Assembly (NCBI GenBank): GCA_910583845.1
Contig: CAJUAB010000030.1
Coordinates: forward strand, 12,008 to 52,168
Length of the DNA: 40,161 nucleotides
From: an uncultured Acetatifactor sp.
Lineage (GTDB): Bacteria; Bacillota; Clostridia; Lachnospirales; Lachnospiraceae
Reading direction: 5' to 3'
The number at the start of each line of letters is the position of its first letter. Position 1 is the first letter of the stretch. A model generated the notes under the pieces. That model had not been told where the DNA came from. It made no database searches and worked only from the letters and a program-made list of their open reading frames with translations. A program made the position numbers and the translations under genes. Positions 11,094-18,288 of this stretch are shown in pieces.

Positions 11094-11122
11094 TTGACAG
11101 AAAGAGGGTTTGGGTGTAGAGT
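11094..11122 (+). promoter_or_regulatory. glnA promoter (TTGACA-17-TAGAGT)
   Basis: A consensus -35 TTGACA at 11094-11099, a 17-base spacer and TAGAGT at 11117-11122. The predicted transcript would start near 11129, the first base of the hexaloop hairpin described in the next entry. Confidence 0.75.
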
Positions 11123-11128
11123 ACTGAT

Positions 11129-11193
11129 AAATGAGCAATGACGCTCATTTCCGCCCAGGGGCCCCGGCCTCTGTGTTGAAATGAGCGTTTTTT
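11129..11193 (+). promoter_or_regulatory. ANTAR-type antiterminator/terminator switch in the glnA leader
   Basis: AAATGAGC (11129-11136) and GCTCATTT (11143-11150) form an eight-base stem around the hexaloop AATGAC, which has A at position 1 and G at position 4, as ANTAR target loops do. A second AAATGAGC at 11179-11186 can pair with the same GCTCATTT, enclosing an inner hairpin (CAGGGGCC/GGCCTCTG) and followed by GTTTTTT, a terminator. The two folds are mutually exclusive. Only one of the two hexaloop hairpins of the canonical motif is evident. The ANTAR protein encoded 1.3 kb downstream is the likely ligand. Confidence 0.85.
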
Positions 11194-11233
11194 CCGTATA
11201 ACGCCGCCGTGTTCGGCTAAGGAGGGCAGAATT

Positions 11234-12454
11234 ATGAAATATTCGGCGCAGGAAGTTTTGCAGTATGTTCAGGAGGAGGACGTGAAATTTATCCGTCTGG
11301 CCTTTTGCGATGTATTCGGCAGGCAGAAAAATATTTCCATCATGCCGCAGGAACTCCCCCGGGCCTTCGCCCATGGAATCGCGTTTGACGCCTCTTCCGT
11401 GGCGGGTTTCGGGGACGGGGCCCGCTCGGATCTGCTGCTCCACCCGGAGCCGGAGACTCTGACGCAGCTCCCCTGGAGGCCGGAACACGGCCGGGTGGTG
11501 CGTATGTTCAGCGGCATCTCCTACCCGGACGGCAGACCTTTTGAGTGCGATACAAGATATCTGCTGAAAAAAGCCGTGGCCGCGGCGGAAAAGGCGGGAT
11601 ACCGTTTTGACTTCGGCGCGGAGCAGGAGTTTTACCTTTTCACGCTGGATGAAGACGGCAAGGCCACCAGAATCCCCTACGACGAAGCAGGCTACATGGA
11701 TGTGGCCCCGGATGACAGAGGGGAAAATATCCGGCGGGAAATCTGCCTCACCCTGGAGCAGATGGGTATCCGGCCGGAAAGCTCCCATCACGAGGAGGGG
11801 CCCGGCCAGAACGAGATTGATTTCCGCTACTCGGATGCCCTGACCGCCGCCGACAATGCCATTACATTTCAGAACGTGGCCCGGATTGTGGCCCACCGCA
11901 ACGGACTGGCCGCGGACTTCAGCGCCAAACCCCTGCCCCTGAAACCGGGCAACGGTTTTCATATCAATATTTCCGTCAATACGGGGGACGAGGACGCTCC
12001 CCTGGATCTGGTCATCACGGGAATCATGGACAAAATACAGGATATGACCGTATTCCTGAACCCCCAGGCTGATTCCTACCAGCGTTTTGGCAGCAACAAG
12101 GCACCCAAATATATCTCCTGGTCCACGGAAAACCGCTCTCAGCTGATCCGGGTGCCCGCTCTGGCAGGGGGAAACCGCCGGGCGGAGCTCCGCTCCCCGG
12201 ACCCTGCGGCCAACCCCTACCTGGCTTTCACTCTGCTGATCCATGCGGGTCTGCAAGGCATCGCGCTCAGAGGAAAACTGCCGGAGGCCATGGATTACAA
12301 TCTGTACAGAGCCGATCCGTCCATACTGTCCCGGTTAAAGCAGCTGCCCTGCGATCTGGAAAGCGCCCGTCAGGCCGCCTGGGAAAGTCCTTTCATCCAG
12401 AGTTGCGTTCCTGCCGCCATACGGGATATCTATTGCGCCAGGCAGAGCGAATAA
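11234..12454 (+). CDS. glnA: Glutamine synthetase type I
   Basis: A 406-residue glutamine synthetase, somewhat shorter than the usual ~440 of GSI. Beta-grasp N-terminus: VKFIRLAFCDVFGRQKNI. The catalytic domain carries the ATP/metal ligand motif DFGAEQEFYLF, GPGQNEIDFRY, GNGFHINIS, and the glutamate-site stretch NRSQLIRVPA followed by RRAELRSPDPAANPYLAF. AAGGAGGGCAGAATT precedes the ATG. Transcription starts about 105 bp upstream and is gated by the ANTAR switch. The gene is followed after 28 bp by the ANTAR regulator, so the pair is an operon under its own control. Confidence 0.96.
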   Translation: MKYSAQEVLQYVQEEDVKFIRLAFCDVFGRQKNISIMPQELPRAFAHGIAFDASSVAGFGDGARSDLLLHPEPETLTQLPWRPEHGRVVRMFSGISYPDGRPFECDTRYLLKKAVAAAEKAGYRFDFGAEQEFYLFTLDEDGKATRIPYDEAGYMDVAPDDRGENIRREICLTLEQMGIRPESSHHEEGPGQNEIDFRYSDALTAADNAITFQNVARIVAHRNGLAADFSAKPLPLKPGNGFHINISVNTGDEDAPLDLVITGIMDKIQDMTVFLNPQADSYQRFGSNKAPKYISWSTENRSQLIRVPALAGGNRRAELRSPDPAANPYLAFTLLIHAGLQGIALRGKLPEAMDYNLYRADPSILSRLKQLPCDLESARQAAWESPFIQSCVPAAIRDIYCARQSE

Positions 12455-12482
12455 AGGAGACCGAAAAACGGGAGGATACAAA

Positions 12483-13067
12483 ATGAGTCTGGAACAACGA
12501 GGGTACAGCGTTCTTGTGGCATCTGCCATGGACAACTTCAACTCCGCCCTGTCGGATCTGCTCCCCGGGGCCGCCTGTTCCCCTGTACATATGGTTGCCA
12601 GTGTGAGCGCCGCCAAAAGGATGCTGGCAGAGCGGAGTTTCGACTATGTAATCGTCAACTCTCCCCTGTCCGATGACCCCGGTGTGCGCTTTGCCATCGA
12701 CGCCTGCGCCGCCAGGGGAACCACGGTGCTGCTGCTGGTGAAATCCGACGCCTACGCCGGAATCTACGATAAAGTGGTGGTACATGGTGTGTTTGTGTTG
12801 CCCAGACCCATATCCAGACAATCCCTGCTTCTGGCTCTCAGCTGGATGGCCAGCGCCAGGGAAAGGCTGCGGAAAATCGAAAAGAAAAGCCTGTCCATCG
12901 AGGAAAAAATGGAGGAAATCCGGCTGGTAAACCGGGCTAAATGGCTGCTGATCAGCGAACTGAAAATGGAAGAACCCCAGGCGCACCGCTATATTGAGAA
13001 ACAGGCCATGGACCTTTGTACCTCCAAACGCCAGGTGGCCGAAGAGATCATCCGCACTTACACATAG
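12483..13067 (+). CDS. ANTAR-domain RNA-binding response regulator (GlnR/NasT-like)
   Basis: A 194-residue two-domain protein. Residues ~8-120 look like a receiver-type fold, but the phospho-acceptor region reads FDYVIVNSPL, without an obvious phosphorylatable aspartate. A coiled-coil linker (ARERLRKIEKKSLSIEEKMEEI) leads to the three-helix ANTAR domain (VNRAKWLLISELKMEEPQAH, YIEKQAMDLCTSKRQVAEEI). ANTAR proteins bind hexaloop hairpins and block terminators in nitrogen genes; the matching hairpin is in the glnA leader. GGAGG precedes the ATG. The TAG stop lies at the first bases of a dispersed repeat, so the native C-terminus could have been slightly longer. Confidence 0.93.
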   Translation: MSLEQRGYSVLVASAMDNFNSALSDLLPGAACSPVHMVASVSAAKRMLAERSFDYVIVNSPLSDDPGVRFAIDACAARGTTVLLLVKSDAYAGIYDKVVVHGVFVLPRPISRQSLLLALSWMASARERLRKIEKKSLSIEEKMEEIRLVNRAKWLLISELKMEEPQAHRYIEKQAMDLCTSKRQVAEEIIRTYT

Positions 13068-13127
13068 CGGGCTATGGTGCCTGAATTTGGTCCAAATATC
13101 ACGCAAATGGAATGGTTTTTCAAACAC
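13063..13127. repeat. Dispersed intergenic element, copy a (short form)
   Basis: Starts CATAGCGGGCT and continues CTGAATTTGG and TCACGCAAA, matching the copy at 38293-38394 over about 47 bp at roughly 80 percent. It ends in TTTTTCAAACACC, the terminal motif seen in all three copies. A middle section with GCGGCAGATGG present in the other copies is missing. Its second to fifth bases supply the TAG stop of the ANTAR gene. Confidence 0.75.
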
Positions 13128-13130
13128 CTT

Positions 13131-13838
13131 CTAAAAGTCTATATTCGCTTTTTTTGCCTGGCTGCATAAATCACGGACTTTTAATGTATATCGTTTACCG
13201 TCTTTGATAAAATGTGTACCGCATTGCCGGAATGTAAAATGTACATTATGAGAAATACATTGTTGCCGTATCCCCAGCACCCAGTCATAATCCAGCGGCC
13301 TGGCGTTTTTGTCAGACTCCCCGCCTACAACGATGGATTCTATACCGTGTAAGTATGCGGAAAGATTGATGTTTTCAAGCAACGGCTGGCAAACGATATT
13401 TTTGTGTTTAATGGGCAGGCCGGAAAAAATGCCTAATCGGTGATCCGCAATTTCCTGATTTTCAATCGTGCAGCCAACCATAACATTTTCGTACCCGTCC
13501 TCCCAATCCTGCGGAATACAATCCAAAAATCTTTCAATCCGCTTTGTCAGAAAAAAGAAATATACGTCGGAGCGTTCCCGTATCATCTCCCAACATTCCA
13601 TACGCCACTTGTCAGCGTCCTCTAATAAGAAATCCGATGAAAAGCACAGATAAACCGTTTGACCGGATTTCATTTTATAAACTCCATTTTTTGTTTTTTC
13701 CACAGGGGCGTAGAATTGTTCGGTTTGCCTGATGTTGTTTGGATCAATTCCCTTTTTATAATCCCCCTTATGTATATAACAATATTTGCAGCCTGTACTG
13801 TAGCGGTGACAGCCACGCCAGGGATTCCATACAGCCAT
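13131..13838 (-). CDS. DUF5131 (phage Gp37/Gp68-like) family protein
   Basis: A 235-residue protein with the family's opening WNPWRGCHRYSTGCKYCYIH, where cysteines in a C-x7-C-x2-C arrangement resemble a radical-SAM-like cluster site. VYLCFSSDFLLEDADKWR, FFFLTKRIERF and GGESDKNARPLDYDWV follow, all typical. The family is often carried by phages and mobile DNA; its reaction is not established. AGAGG sits five bases before the chosen ATG. An in-frame ATG at 13931 with GGAGG would add 31 residues, but homologues normally start just before WNPW. The gene is AT-rich compared with glnA, suggesting acquisition. Confidence 0.85.
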   Translation of the reverse strand: MAVWNPWRGCHRYSTGCKYCYIHKGDYKKGIDPNNIRQTEQFYAPVEKTKNGVYKMKSGQTVYLCFSSDFLLEDADKWRMECWEMIRERSDVYFFFLTKRIERFLDCIPQDWEDGYENVMVGCTIENQEIADHRLGIFSGLPIKHKNIVCQPLLENINLSAYLHGIESIVVGGESDKNARPLDYDWVLGIRQQCISHNVHFTFRQCGTHFIKDGKRYTLKVRDLCSQAKKANIDF

Positions 13839-13860
13839 TTTTACCTCTTTCCGCATACCG

Positions 13861-13880
13861 GTAGTTGACTTGTCAACTAC
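13861..13880. promoter_or_regulatory. 20-bp perfect dyad upstream of the DUF5131 gene
   Basis: GTAGTTGAC, two bases, GTCAACTAC. It lies 22 bp upstream of the preferred DUF5131 start. Its minus-strand reading contains GTTGACAAGTCA, which also occurs at the -35 of the promoter at 14053 on the plus strand. Probable operator. Confidence 0.6.
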
Positions 13881-14052
13881 TGCTGTGCCCGCGATATTGC
13901 ACCAATCCGTATTGGGAAGTTTTACATCCAAATTGATCCTCCAATTTGTTTTATATCATTTTATACATATTCGGACAAAAGTGCAACTTGAAAAATCCGG
14001 GCTTGTTCGAAAAATGCTGCGGATACTGTGGTTGAATGTTCTTAAAATCCTG

Positions 14053-14099
14053 TTGACAAGTCAGCGGGGCGGGTATATAATTAAAACACTAGTTTTAAT
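14053..14099 (+). promoter_or_regulatory. Consensus promoter with overlapping palindromic operator
   Basis: TTGACA at 14053-14058, a 17-base spacer and TATAAT at 14076-14081, a perfect consensus. ATTAAAAC-ACTA-GTTTTAAT at 14080-14099 is a 20-bp palindrome covering the end of the -10 and the predicted start, a position suited to repression. A further palindrome GTTGCGCAAC follows at about 14106-14115. Confidence 0.85.
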
Positions 14100-14146
14100 A
14101 CGTGTGTTGCGCAACAATTGCTTTTAATAAGGAGGAGGGAGAAACT

Positions 14147-14182
14147 ATGGGATATAAACGGCATCTATACGAAAGCAGGTGA
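14147..14182 (+). CDS. Possible 11-residue leader peptide
   Basis: AAGGAGGAGGGAG is followed at normal spacing by ATG and a frame reading MGYKRHLYESR, then TGA. The promoter and ribosome site are far stronger than a random short frame would have. Its stop codon is embedded in the left arm of the stem at 14179-14226. It could be a regulatory leader peptide for the membrane protein at 14302 or the 5' stub of a deleted gene. Confidence 0.45.
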   Translation: MGYKRHLYESR

Positions 14183-14226
14183 CGCGGCTCCAAGGGAACC
14201 ACAGGGAAAACCTGGAACAGCGTCAC
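14179..14226 (+). promoter_or_regulatory. Structured leader ahead of the small membrane protein gene
   Basis: GTGACGC (14179-14185) pairs exactly with GCGTCAC (14220-14226). Enclosed are a GGCTCC/GGAACC imperfect stem and a tight CAGG-GAAAA-CCTG hairpin, giving a possible three-way junction. Downstream, CCTCC at about 14237 could mask the GGAGG of the gene at 14302. I do not recognise a known riboswitch class. Confidence 0.5.
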
Positions 14227-14301
14227 GCACGGCAGACCTCCGGCGGGGCTGTTTCCGCTGAGAGACCACATTTCATGAAGAGAATCCGATGGGAGGAAAA
14301 T

Positions 14302-14712
14302 ATGAAGCAGAAAAAATGGAAAAGCATTGTATCGGTTTACTGTGTGATATATACTTGTATTACATTGCTAAACAGCGTTTTGTATCTCGCCACTGGCGTT
14401 TACGAGGACCCCAGCGGCAACTGGCATGAACTGGACAGGGCCATCATTCTCCTGATCGGCGTCGCGGCCTTTACCCTATGCACCGATTTGCCAGTTCAGC
14501 CTTTGCCTCTGAGATATCTTATTGCCTATGTGCCCTCTCAGCTGCTGGCTTTTGCATACGTCTGGTTCAGCGGCTTAAGAGAAGAATTGGCCAGAACCGC
14601 ATACCGGGATATCTGGATTAATTTTACCTGTCTTTTTGTACTGTTATGCATTTTCAACACAATTATAGGGATCTGTAAAAAAAGGAGAAAGCCTGATACG
14701 GCTAATTGTTGA
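14302..14712 (+). CDS. Small four-helix membrane protein (DUF6608-like)
   Basis: A 136-residue inner-membrane protein of unknown function. Hydrophobic segments occur at about residues 7-27 (IVSVYCVIYTCITLLNSVLY), 45-62, 70-88 and 106-125, with a basic KKRRK tail. It resembles small clostridial membrane proteins labelled DUF6608; that label is from memory and uncertain. GGGAGGAAAAT precedes the chosen ATG. A longer frame from 14179 exists, but it would translate the structured leader. Expression would come from the consensus promoter at 14053, through a leader of about 210 nt. Confidence 0.75.
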   Translation: MKQKKWKSIVSVYCVIYTCITLLNSVLYLATGVYEDPSGNWHELDRAIILLIGVAAFTLCTDLPVQPLPLRYLIAYVPSQLLAFAYVWFSGLREELARTAYRDIWINFTCLFVLLCIFNTIIGICKKRRKPDTANC

Positions 14713-14778
14713 GTGGAACTGCTCCACGCTTCCGGATTTGTGGTAAAATAAAAGAATCCGCACAAATGGGAGGTAACC

Positions 14779-15252
14779 ATGAACTATATCATCAGAGAAC
14801 TGTCAGAGGACGAGTACGGACTGCTTGAAAATTTCCTGTATGAAGCCATTTTTGTGCCGGAAGGCATACCTGCGCCGCCAAAATCCATTGTCAGGCAGCC
14901 CGAATTACAAATCTATATAAAAGGCTTCGGCGGCAATAAGGATGATCTCTGTTTAGTGGCGGAAGCGGACGGAAAAGTCCTGGGGGCGGTATGGGTCCGC
15001 ATTATGGAGGATTACGGGCATATTGATGATGAGACCCCCTCCTTTGCCATCTCCCTGTATAAGGAGTACCGGGGACAGGGAATCGGCACGGATCTGATGC
15101 AAAATATGCTTTGTGTTTTGAGACAGAGAGGCTACAGACAGGCCTCCCTTTCTGTCCAAAAGGCAAACTATGCCGTGAAAATGTATCGGAAGCTGGGATT
15201 TGAAATTGTCCGTGAGAACAGGGAAGAATATATTATGGTCTGCCGCCTGTGA
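14779..15252 (+). CDS. GNAT family N-acetyltransferase
   Basis: A 157-residue single-domain GNAT enzyme that would acetylate an amine using acetyl-CoA. The acetyl-CoA pyrophosphate loop is EYRGQGIGTDLM near residues 97-108, preceded by the beta-4 strand (PSFAISLY). The C-terminal VQKANYAVKMYRKLGFEIV is the usual motif B. GGGAGGTAACC precedes the ATG. Substrate unknown. It is followed 41 bp later by a second GNAT gene on the same strand, possibly cotranscribed. Confidence 0.92.
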   Translation: MNYIIRELSEDEYGLLENFLYEAIFVPEGIPAPPKSIVRQPELQIYIKGFGGNKDDLCLVAEADGKVLGAVWVRIMEDYGHIDDETPSFAISLYKEYRGQGIGTDLMQNMLCVLRQRGYRQASLSVQKANYAVKMYRKLGFEIVRENREEYIMVCRL

Positions 15253-15293
15253 CAAAACCGCAGGATCTGGCCGGATAAAAGAAAGGAGAATCC

Positions 15294-15815
15294 ATGAATA
15301 TCGAGCTTGTAAGGTTGACCGGCGAATATAAGGAACTGCTGTTTGAAATGCTGGCGGAATGGAAGAACGATATTATGAGAAATCACACCGACATGTCCCC
15401 CTGGAAAATCTGGGCAAACGATTACCGGGATTTTGATAATTATCGAAAAAACCTTGACACAACAGACAAAAGTGGCGGCTGGGTCCCGGATACGACTCTG
15501 TTCTGCCTCGATAAGGACCGGAATATTTTCGTAGGAGCCGTCAACATCCGCCACTGTTTAAATGATTCGCTGCTCAGAACCGGCGGGCACATAGGCGACG
15601 GCATCCGGCCCGGTGAGCGAAGAAAAGGTTACGCCACAGCGATGCTTGCTCTGGCCCTGGATGAGTGTAAAAAACTGGGCATCGCCAGAGTCCTGATTTG
15701 TTGTGACAAAGATAATGTCGGTTCCGCAAAATCCATTCTTCGAAATGGCGGAATACTGGAAAATGAAATAGTAGAAGACGGGCATATTATACAGCGTTAT
15801 TGGATTGGGTTATAG
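15294..15815 (+). CDS. GNAT family N-acetyltransferase
   Basis: A 173-residue acetyltransferase of the RimJ/RimL-like subgroup. The N-terminal part ends in TLFCLDKDRNIFVGAVNIRH, and the CoA-binding motif is RPGERRKGYATAMLALALDE. The C-terminal half carries the typical CDKDNVGSAKSILRNGGIL and ends RYWIGL. GAAAGGAGAATCC precedes the ATG. The last six bases overlap the convergent YD-repeat lipoprotein gene, so the two stop codons are adjacent (TAA then TAG). Confidence 0.92.
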   Translation: MNIELVRLTGEYKELLFEMLAEWKNDIMRNHTDMSPWKIWANDYRDFDNYRKNLDTTDKSGGWVPDTTLFCLDKDRNIFVGAVNIRHCLNDSLLRTGGHIGDGIRPGERRKGYATAMLALALDECKKLGIARVLICCDKDNVGSAKSILRNGGILENEIVEDGHIIQRYWIGL

Positions 15816-16952
15816 TGTATCGGCCTGCTCATACGTATATATCCAATAGTCTGACACCACTCCATCGGCGCGGCGGTCTCTCCTCACCAGCACATTTCCC
15901 CGGTCGTCATAGTCATATTCCCTGTGCCAGAGAAGAATCCCCGTATCATCTGTCTTTACATCCGTCCAGACAAACCCCGTTTCAGAAATCGCCAGGTCCC
16001 CGTCCTTCAGGGAATATTCATACTCCTCTGTCACTCTTCCGTTTTCATCATAAACATATCGGAATAACAGATCCCTGTTCACCCATTCGGTCAGAATACA
16101 CATATGCTTCTCCAGAACAGTTCCCTGCTCATCGTAGGTATATTCATTAGTCGTCCTGCTGATCAGTATCCCGTCCTTGTCAATAAGCCGGTCCGAAAGC
16201 AGGTTCCCATATTCGTCATATTGAAAGATTTCCACAGAAACGTTTTCCTCCGCGTCGCCCTCATATTTCCTGATTTCCGTTTTCAGTCCCTGTTCATCAT
16301 AGGTATATTCTTCCCGGGAGGTCGGTGTGTCCCCGCCTTCGTAATAGTAGATTGAGAGCACTCTTCCCTGGTCATCGTAGACATATTCTTGCCGGTTCTC
16401 AAACCCCCGGTAATTTCGCCCGCACAGGGATATACACCTCCCCTGGTCGTCATAGGCATAATCGTTCCGTTGATGAAGAGTTTGCGTTATCCTGCTATAG
16501 TTTTCTTCCGCCGCCAGATTTCCCCGGTCATCATAGATATACAGCCATTGCACACAGAGATTTCCTCCCAGGTCATAGAGGGATTCGCTTAACAGCTTGG
16601 GCTTCTCCGCATTGTCAGAAAATGTATCTCCCGATTCCCCCTCCGCCACGGCTTCGGACTCTTCGGATGGCTCCTCACCCGCCACAGCTTCGGACTCTCC
16701 GGGTGCCTCCTCACCCGCCACGGCTTCGGACTCTCCAGGTGCCTCCTCACCCGCCACGGCTTCGGACTCTCCGGATGCCTCTCCGCCTGCCACGGCTTCG
16801 GCGGTCAGGCCCGCCTCGGTCCTTACATTTTCCGGTACCTCCCGCCTTTCCTCTTCCGTACTCCTGCCGCAGGCGCATAACATTCCTGTCAGCAGAAAAG
16901 ACAGCACGGCCATCCGCAAATATGCTTTGACCCGTTTTTGCTTTCCCGTCAT
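15810..16952 (-). CDS. YD (RHS-like) repeat lipoprotein
   Basis: A 380-residue predicted surface lipoprotein. A basic N-terminus and hydrophobic stretch lead to the lipobox LCAC, with Cys28 as the lipidation site. Residues ~52-104 are an acidic, low-complexity spacer of 12-residue repeats built on GESEAVAGEEAP. The rest consists of YxYDDxGxxxxxxxY repeats (for example YAYDDQGRCISL, YVYDDQGRVLSI, YTYDEQGLKTEI, YVYDENGRVTEE), as in RHS/YD proteins, but with no core-associated or toxin domain. It probably binds carbohydrate or acts as a structural wall-proximal protein. GGGAGGGAAAGCGG precedes the ATG. Confidence 0.85.
   Translation of the reverse strand: MTGKQKRVKAYLRMAVLSFLLTGMLCACGRSTEEERREVPENVRTEAGLTAEAVAGGEASGESEAVAGEEAPGESEAVAGEEAPGESEAVAGEEPSEESEAVAEGESGDTFSDNAEKPKLLSESLYDLGGNLCVQWLYIYDDRGNLAAEENYSRITQTLHQRNDYAYDDQGRCISLCGRNYRGFENRQEYVYDDQGRVLSIYYYEGGDTPTSREEYTYDEQGLKTEIRKYEGDAEENVSVEIFQYDEYGNLLSDRLIDKDGILISRTTNEYTYDEQGTVLEKHMCILTEWVNRDLLFRYVYDENGRVTEEYEYSLKDGDLAISETGFVWTDVKTDDTGILLWHREYDYDDRGNVLVRRDRRADGVVSDYWIYTYEQADTL
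16641..16799. repeat. 36-bp in-frame tandem repeat in the YD lipoprotein gene
   Basis: About 4.4 imperfect copies of a 36-bp unit encoding the acidic GESEAVAGEEAP spacer between the lipid anchor and the YD repeats. The unit length preserves the frame, so copy-number change would alter only the length of the stalk. Confidence 0.85.
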
Positions 16953-17282
16953 CCGCTTTCCCTCCCTGTCCGGTTATGACATTACGCACATCAGCAATAT
17001 ACTTTAATTCTATTATACCGAAAAATCTCCGGACGGGCAAGCATATTCCTGACCGCATGATCCACAGAACAGGGATGACCTGTGAATTGTACGGAAATCC
17101 CGGAACAGGCCAAAAAGAATATTGTGGAAATCCGATTGAAATCTGACAGTGAGTGTGGTATTCTTTCAGAAATACAGATAAGAGCCTGTTTGAAAAATCA
17201 ATCCCGCCATCTGCCGCGGTAAACCGTATCCCCACATTTGACGGAAATCATTTTTCAAACACGCTTTGGTGAGGATCAGAAT
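16953..17282. other. Intergenic region between YD lipoprotein and GNAT genes
   Basis: 330 bp without a gene. The first part should hold the leftward promoter for the lipoprotein gene; ATTATACC/TATAAT-like sequence occurs near 17012. The second part is dispersed element copy c. Nothing else recognisable. Confidence 0.6.
17182..17269. repeat. Dispersed intergenic element, copy c
   Basis: Bounded by inverted GTTTGAAAAAT (17188-17198) and ATTTTTCAAAC (17250-17260). The interior CCATCTGCCGCGGTAAACCG matches, in reverse complement, the copy at 38293-38394 (GGTTTACTGCGGCAGATGG). No open frame. The end lies only about 5 bp before the ribosome site of the following GNAT gene. Confidence 0.8.
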
Positions 17283-17765
17283 ATGGTTAAGCTGGAGAAG
17301 ATAAACGGAAAAAATGTATGGGATATTTTGAAACTGTCCGTGTCCGAGGAGCAAAAAAGTTTTGTGGCAAGCAATACCAACAGCATCATCGAAGCCTATA
17401 CCTCCATAACCGGAAACGGCTATGCATTCCCTTTCGGAATCTATGCGGAGGATACGCCGGTGGGCTTTCTGATGATTGGTTTTGATACGGACGATTACTG
17501 GGAGGATGCCCCACAGATCGCAAAGGGGAATTATAATCTCTGGAGATTGATGATCGATCAAAAATATCAGAAGAAAGGGTATGGGAAAAAGGCCGTCCGG
17601 CTTGCGCTGGATTTCATAAAAACATTTCCGTGCGGCCAGGCCGAATATTGCTGGTTGTCATATGAACCGGAGAACAAAACAGCCTGTCAGTTATACCGTT
17701 CATTTGGTTTTATGGAAACCGGAGAAAGGGACGGGGAGGAATTGATTGCCATTCTGAGGCTGTAA
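17283..17765 (+). CDS. GNAT family N-acetyltransferase (spermidine acetyltransferase-like)
   Basis: A 160-residue acetyltransferase. The layout VKLEKINGKNVWDILKLSV, then YAEDTPVGFLMIGFD, then NYNLWRLMIDQKYQKKGYGK and ACQLYRSFGF resembles the BltD/PaiA-like diamine acetyltransferases of Bacillota. KYQKKGYGKKA is the acetyl-CoA loop. The start was set at the ATG preceded by GAGGATCAGAAT; a longer frame from 17238 would translate the end of the dispersed element. The substrate assignment is inferential. Confidence 0.88.
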   Translation: MVKLEKINGKNVWDILKLSVSEEQKSFVASNTNSIIEAYTSITGNGYAFPFGIYAEDTPVGFLMIGFDTDDYWEDAPQIAKGNYNLWRLMIDQKYQKKGYGKKAVRLALDFIKTFPCGQAEYCWLSYEPENKTACQLYRSFGFMETGERDGEELIAILRL

Positions 17766-17832
17766 GAGAAAAAGCCTGTCTGTTTTATGGGGACAGTGTG
17801 GTCAACGAGAGCCGCATTGTCCCCCACAGTAC

Positions 17833-17897
17833 TTATTTTTTCTGCGCAAACCGTTTCAATACCTCCCCGATATCTCCGTCAACGCATATGGATTGCC
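17833..17897 (-). pseudogene. Displaced 3' end of the sirtuin gene
   Basis: The minus strand reads QSICVDGDIGEVLKRFAQKK then TAA (17833-17835). The first fourteen residues are identical to the C-terminus of the intact sirtuin at 18540, which then diverges to ELL. This piece has no start and is best read as the original gene end, separated from the gene by the toxin-antitoxin insertion. Confidence 0.85.
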
Positions 17898-17941
17898 TGG
17901 GTGTTATGCTCTTTGCGCACCATCAGAAATTCTAAAAAATC

Positions 17942-17970
17942 TTGCACAAAATTTATTTATTGAGTATACT
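17942..17970 (+). promoter_or_regulatory. Toxin-antitoxin promoter (TTGCAC-17-TATACT)
   Basis: TTGCAC at 17942-17947 and TATACT at 17965-17970 with a 17-base spacer, inside the cassette and about 57 bp upstream of the antitoxin ATG. The operon thus carries its own promoter. Autoregulation by the AbrB-fold antitoxin is expected from the family. Confidence 0.7.
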
Positions 17971-18027
17971 ATAGGTAAGAAAATAAGAATTTCCGACTTT
18001 GAAATCTACTGTAAAGGAGATACCGTT

Positions 18028-18288
18028 ATGTTAGCCGAATTACGCCAAAAATCCCAGATTACGATTCCAAAAGAAATAATTGTCAAACTTGGTTTGTCAG
18101 AAGGCGATACCTTAGATATTTTTGAAAAGGACGGAACAATCTGCATCATGCCTGTGGTTGTTTACCCTAAAAAATACCTGAATGAACTCCGGGATGAAAT
18201 AGATGATGTAAAATCCAGAATAGCTTCCGGAGAACAGCCTCTCTTTGATAGCGTTGATGCCTTGTTTGATAAATTGGAGGCGGAATAA
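18028..18288 (+). CDS. AbrB/MazE-type antitoxin
   Basis: An 86-residue protein. The N-terminal ~45 residues are a SpoVT-AbrB swapped-hairpin DNA-binding domain (ELRQKSQITIPKEIIVKLGL, then EGDTLDIFEKDGTICIMPV). The acidic helical C-terminus (NELRDEIDDVKSRIASGEQ) would wrap the toxin. AAAGGAGATACCGTT precedes the ATG; the open frame extends upstream but lacks a ribosome site there. Its TAA stop overlaps the ATG of the toxin by one base, so translation is coupled. Confidence 0.92.
   Translation: MLAELRQKSQITIPKEIIVKLGLSEGDTLDIFEKDGTICIMPVVVYPKKYLNELRDEIDDVKSRIASGEQPLFDSVDALFDKLEAE

Noticed and set aside
14250..14270. TPP riboswitch (CTGAGA motif)
   Set aside because: Only the CTGAGA string is present; the other conserved TPP-box elements and the matching downstream gene are missing.
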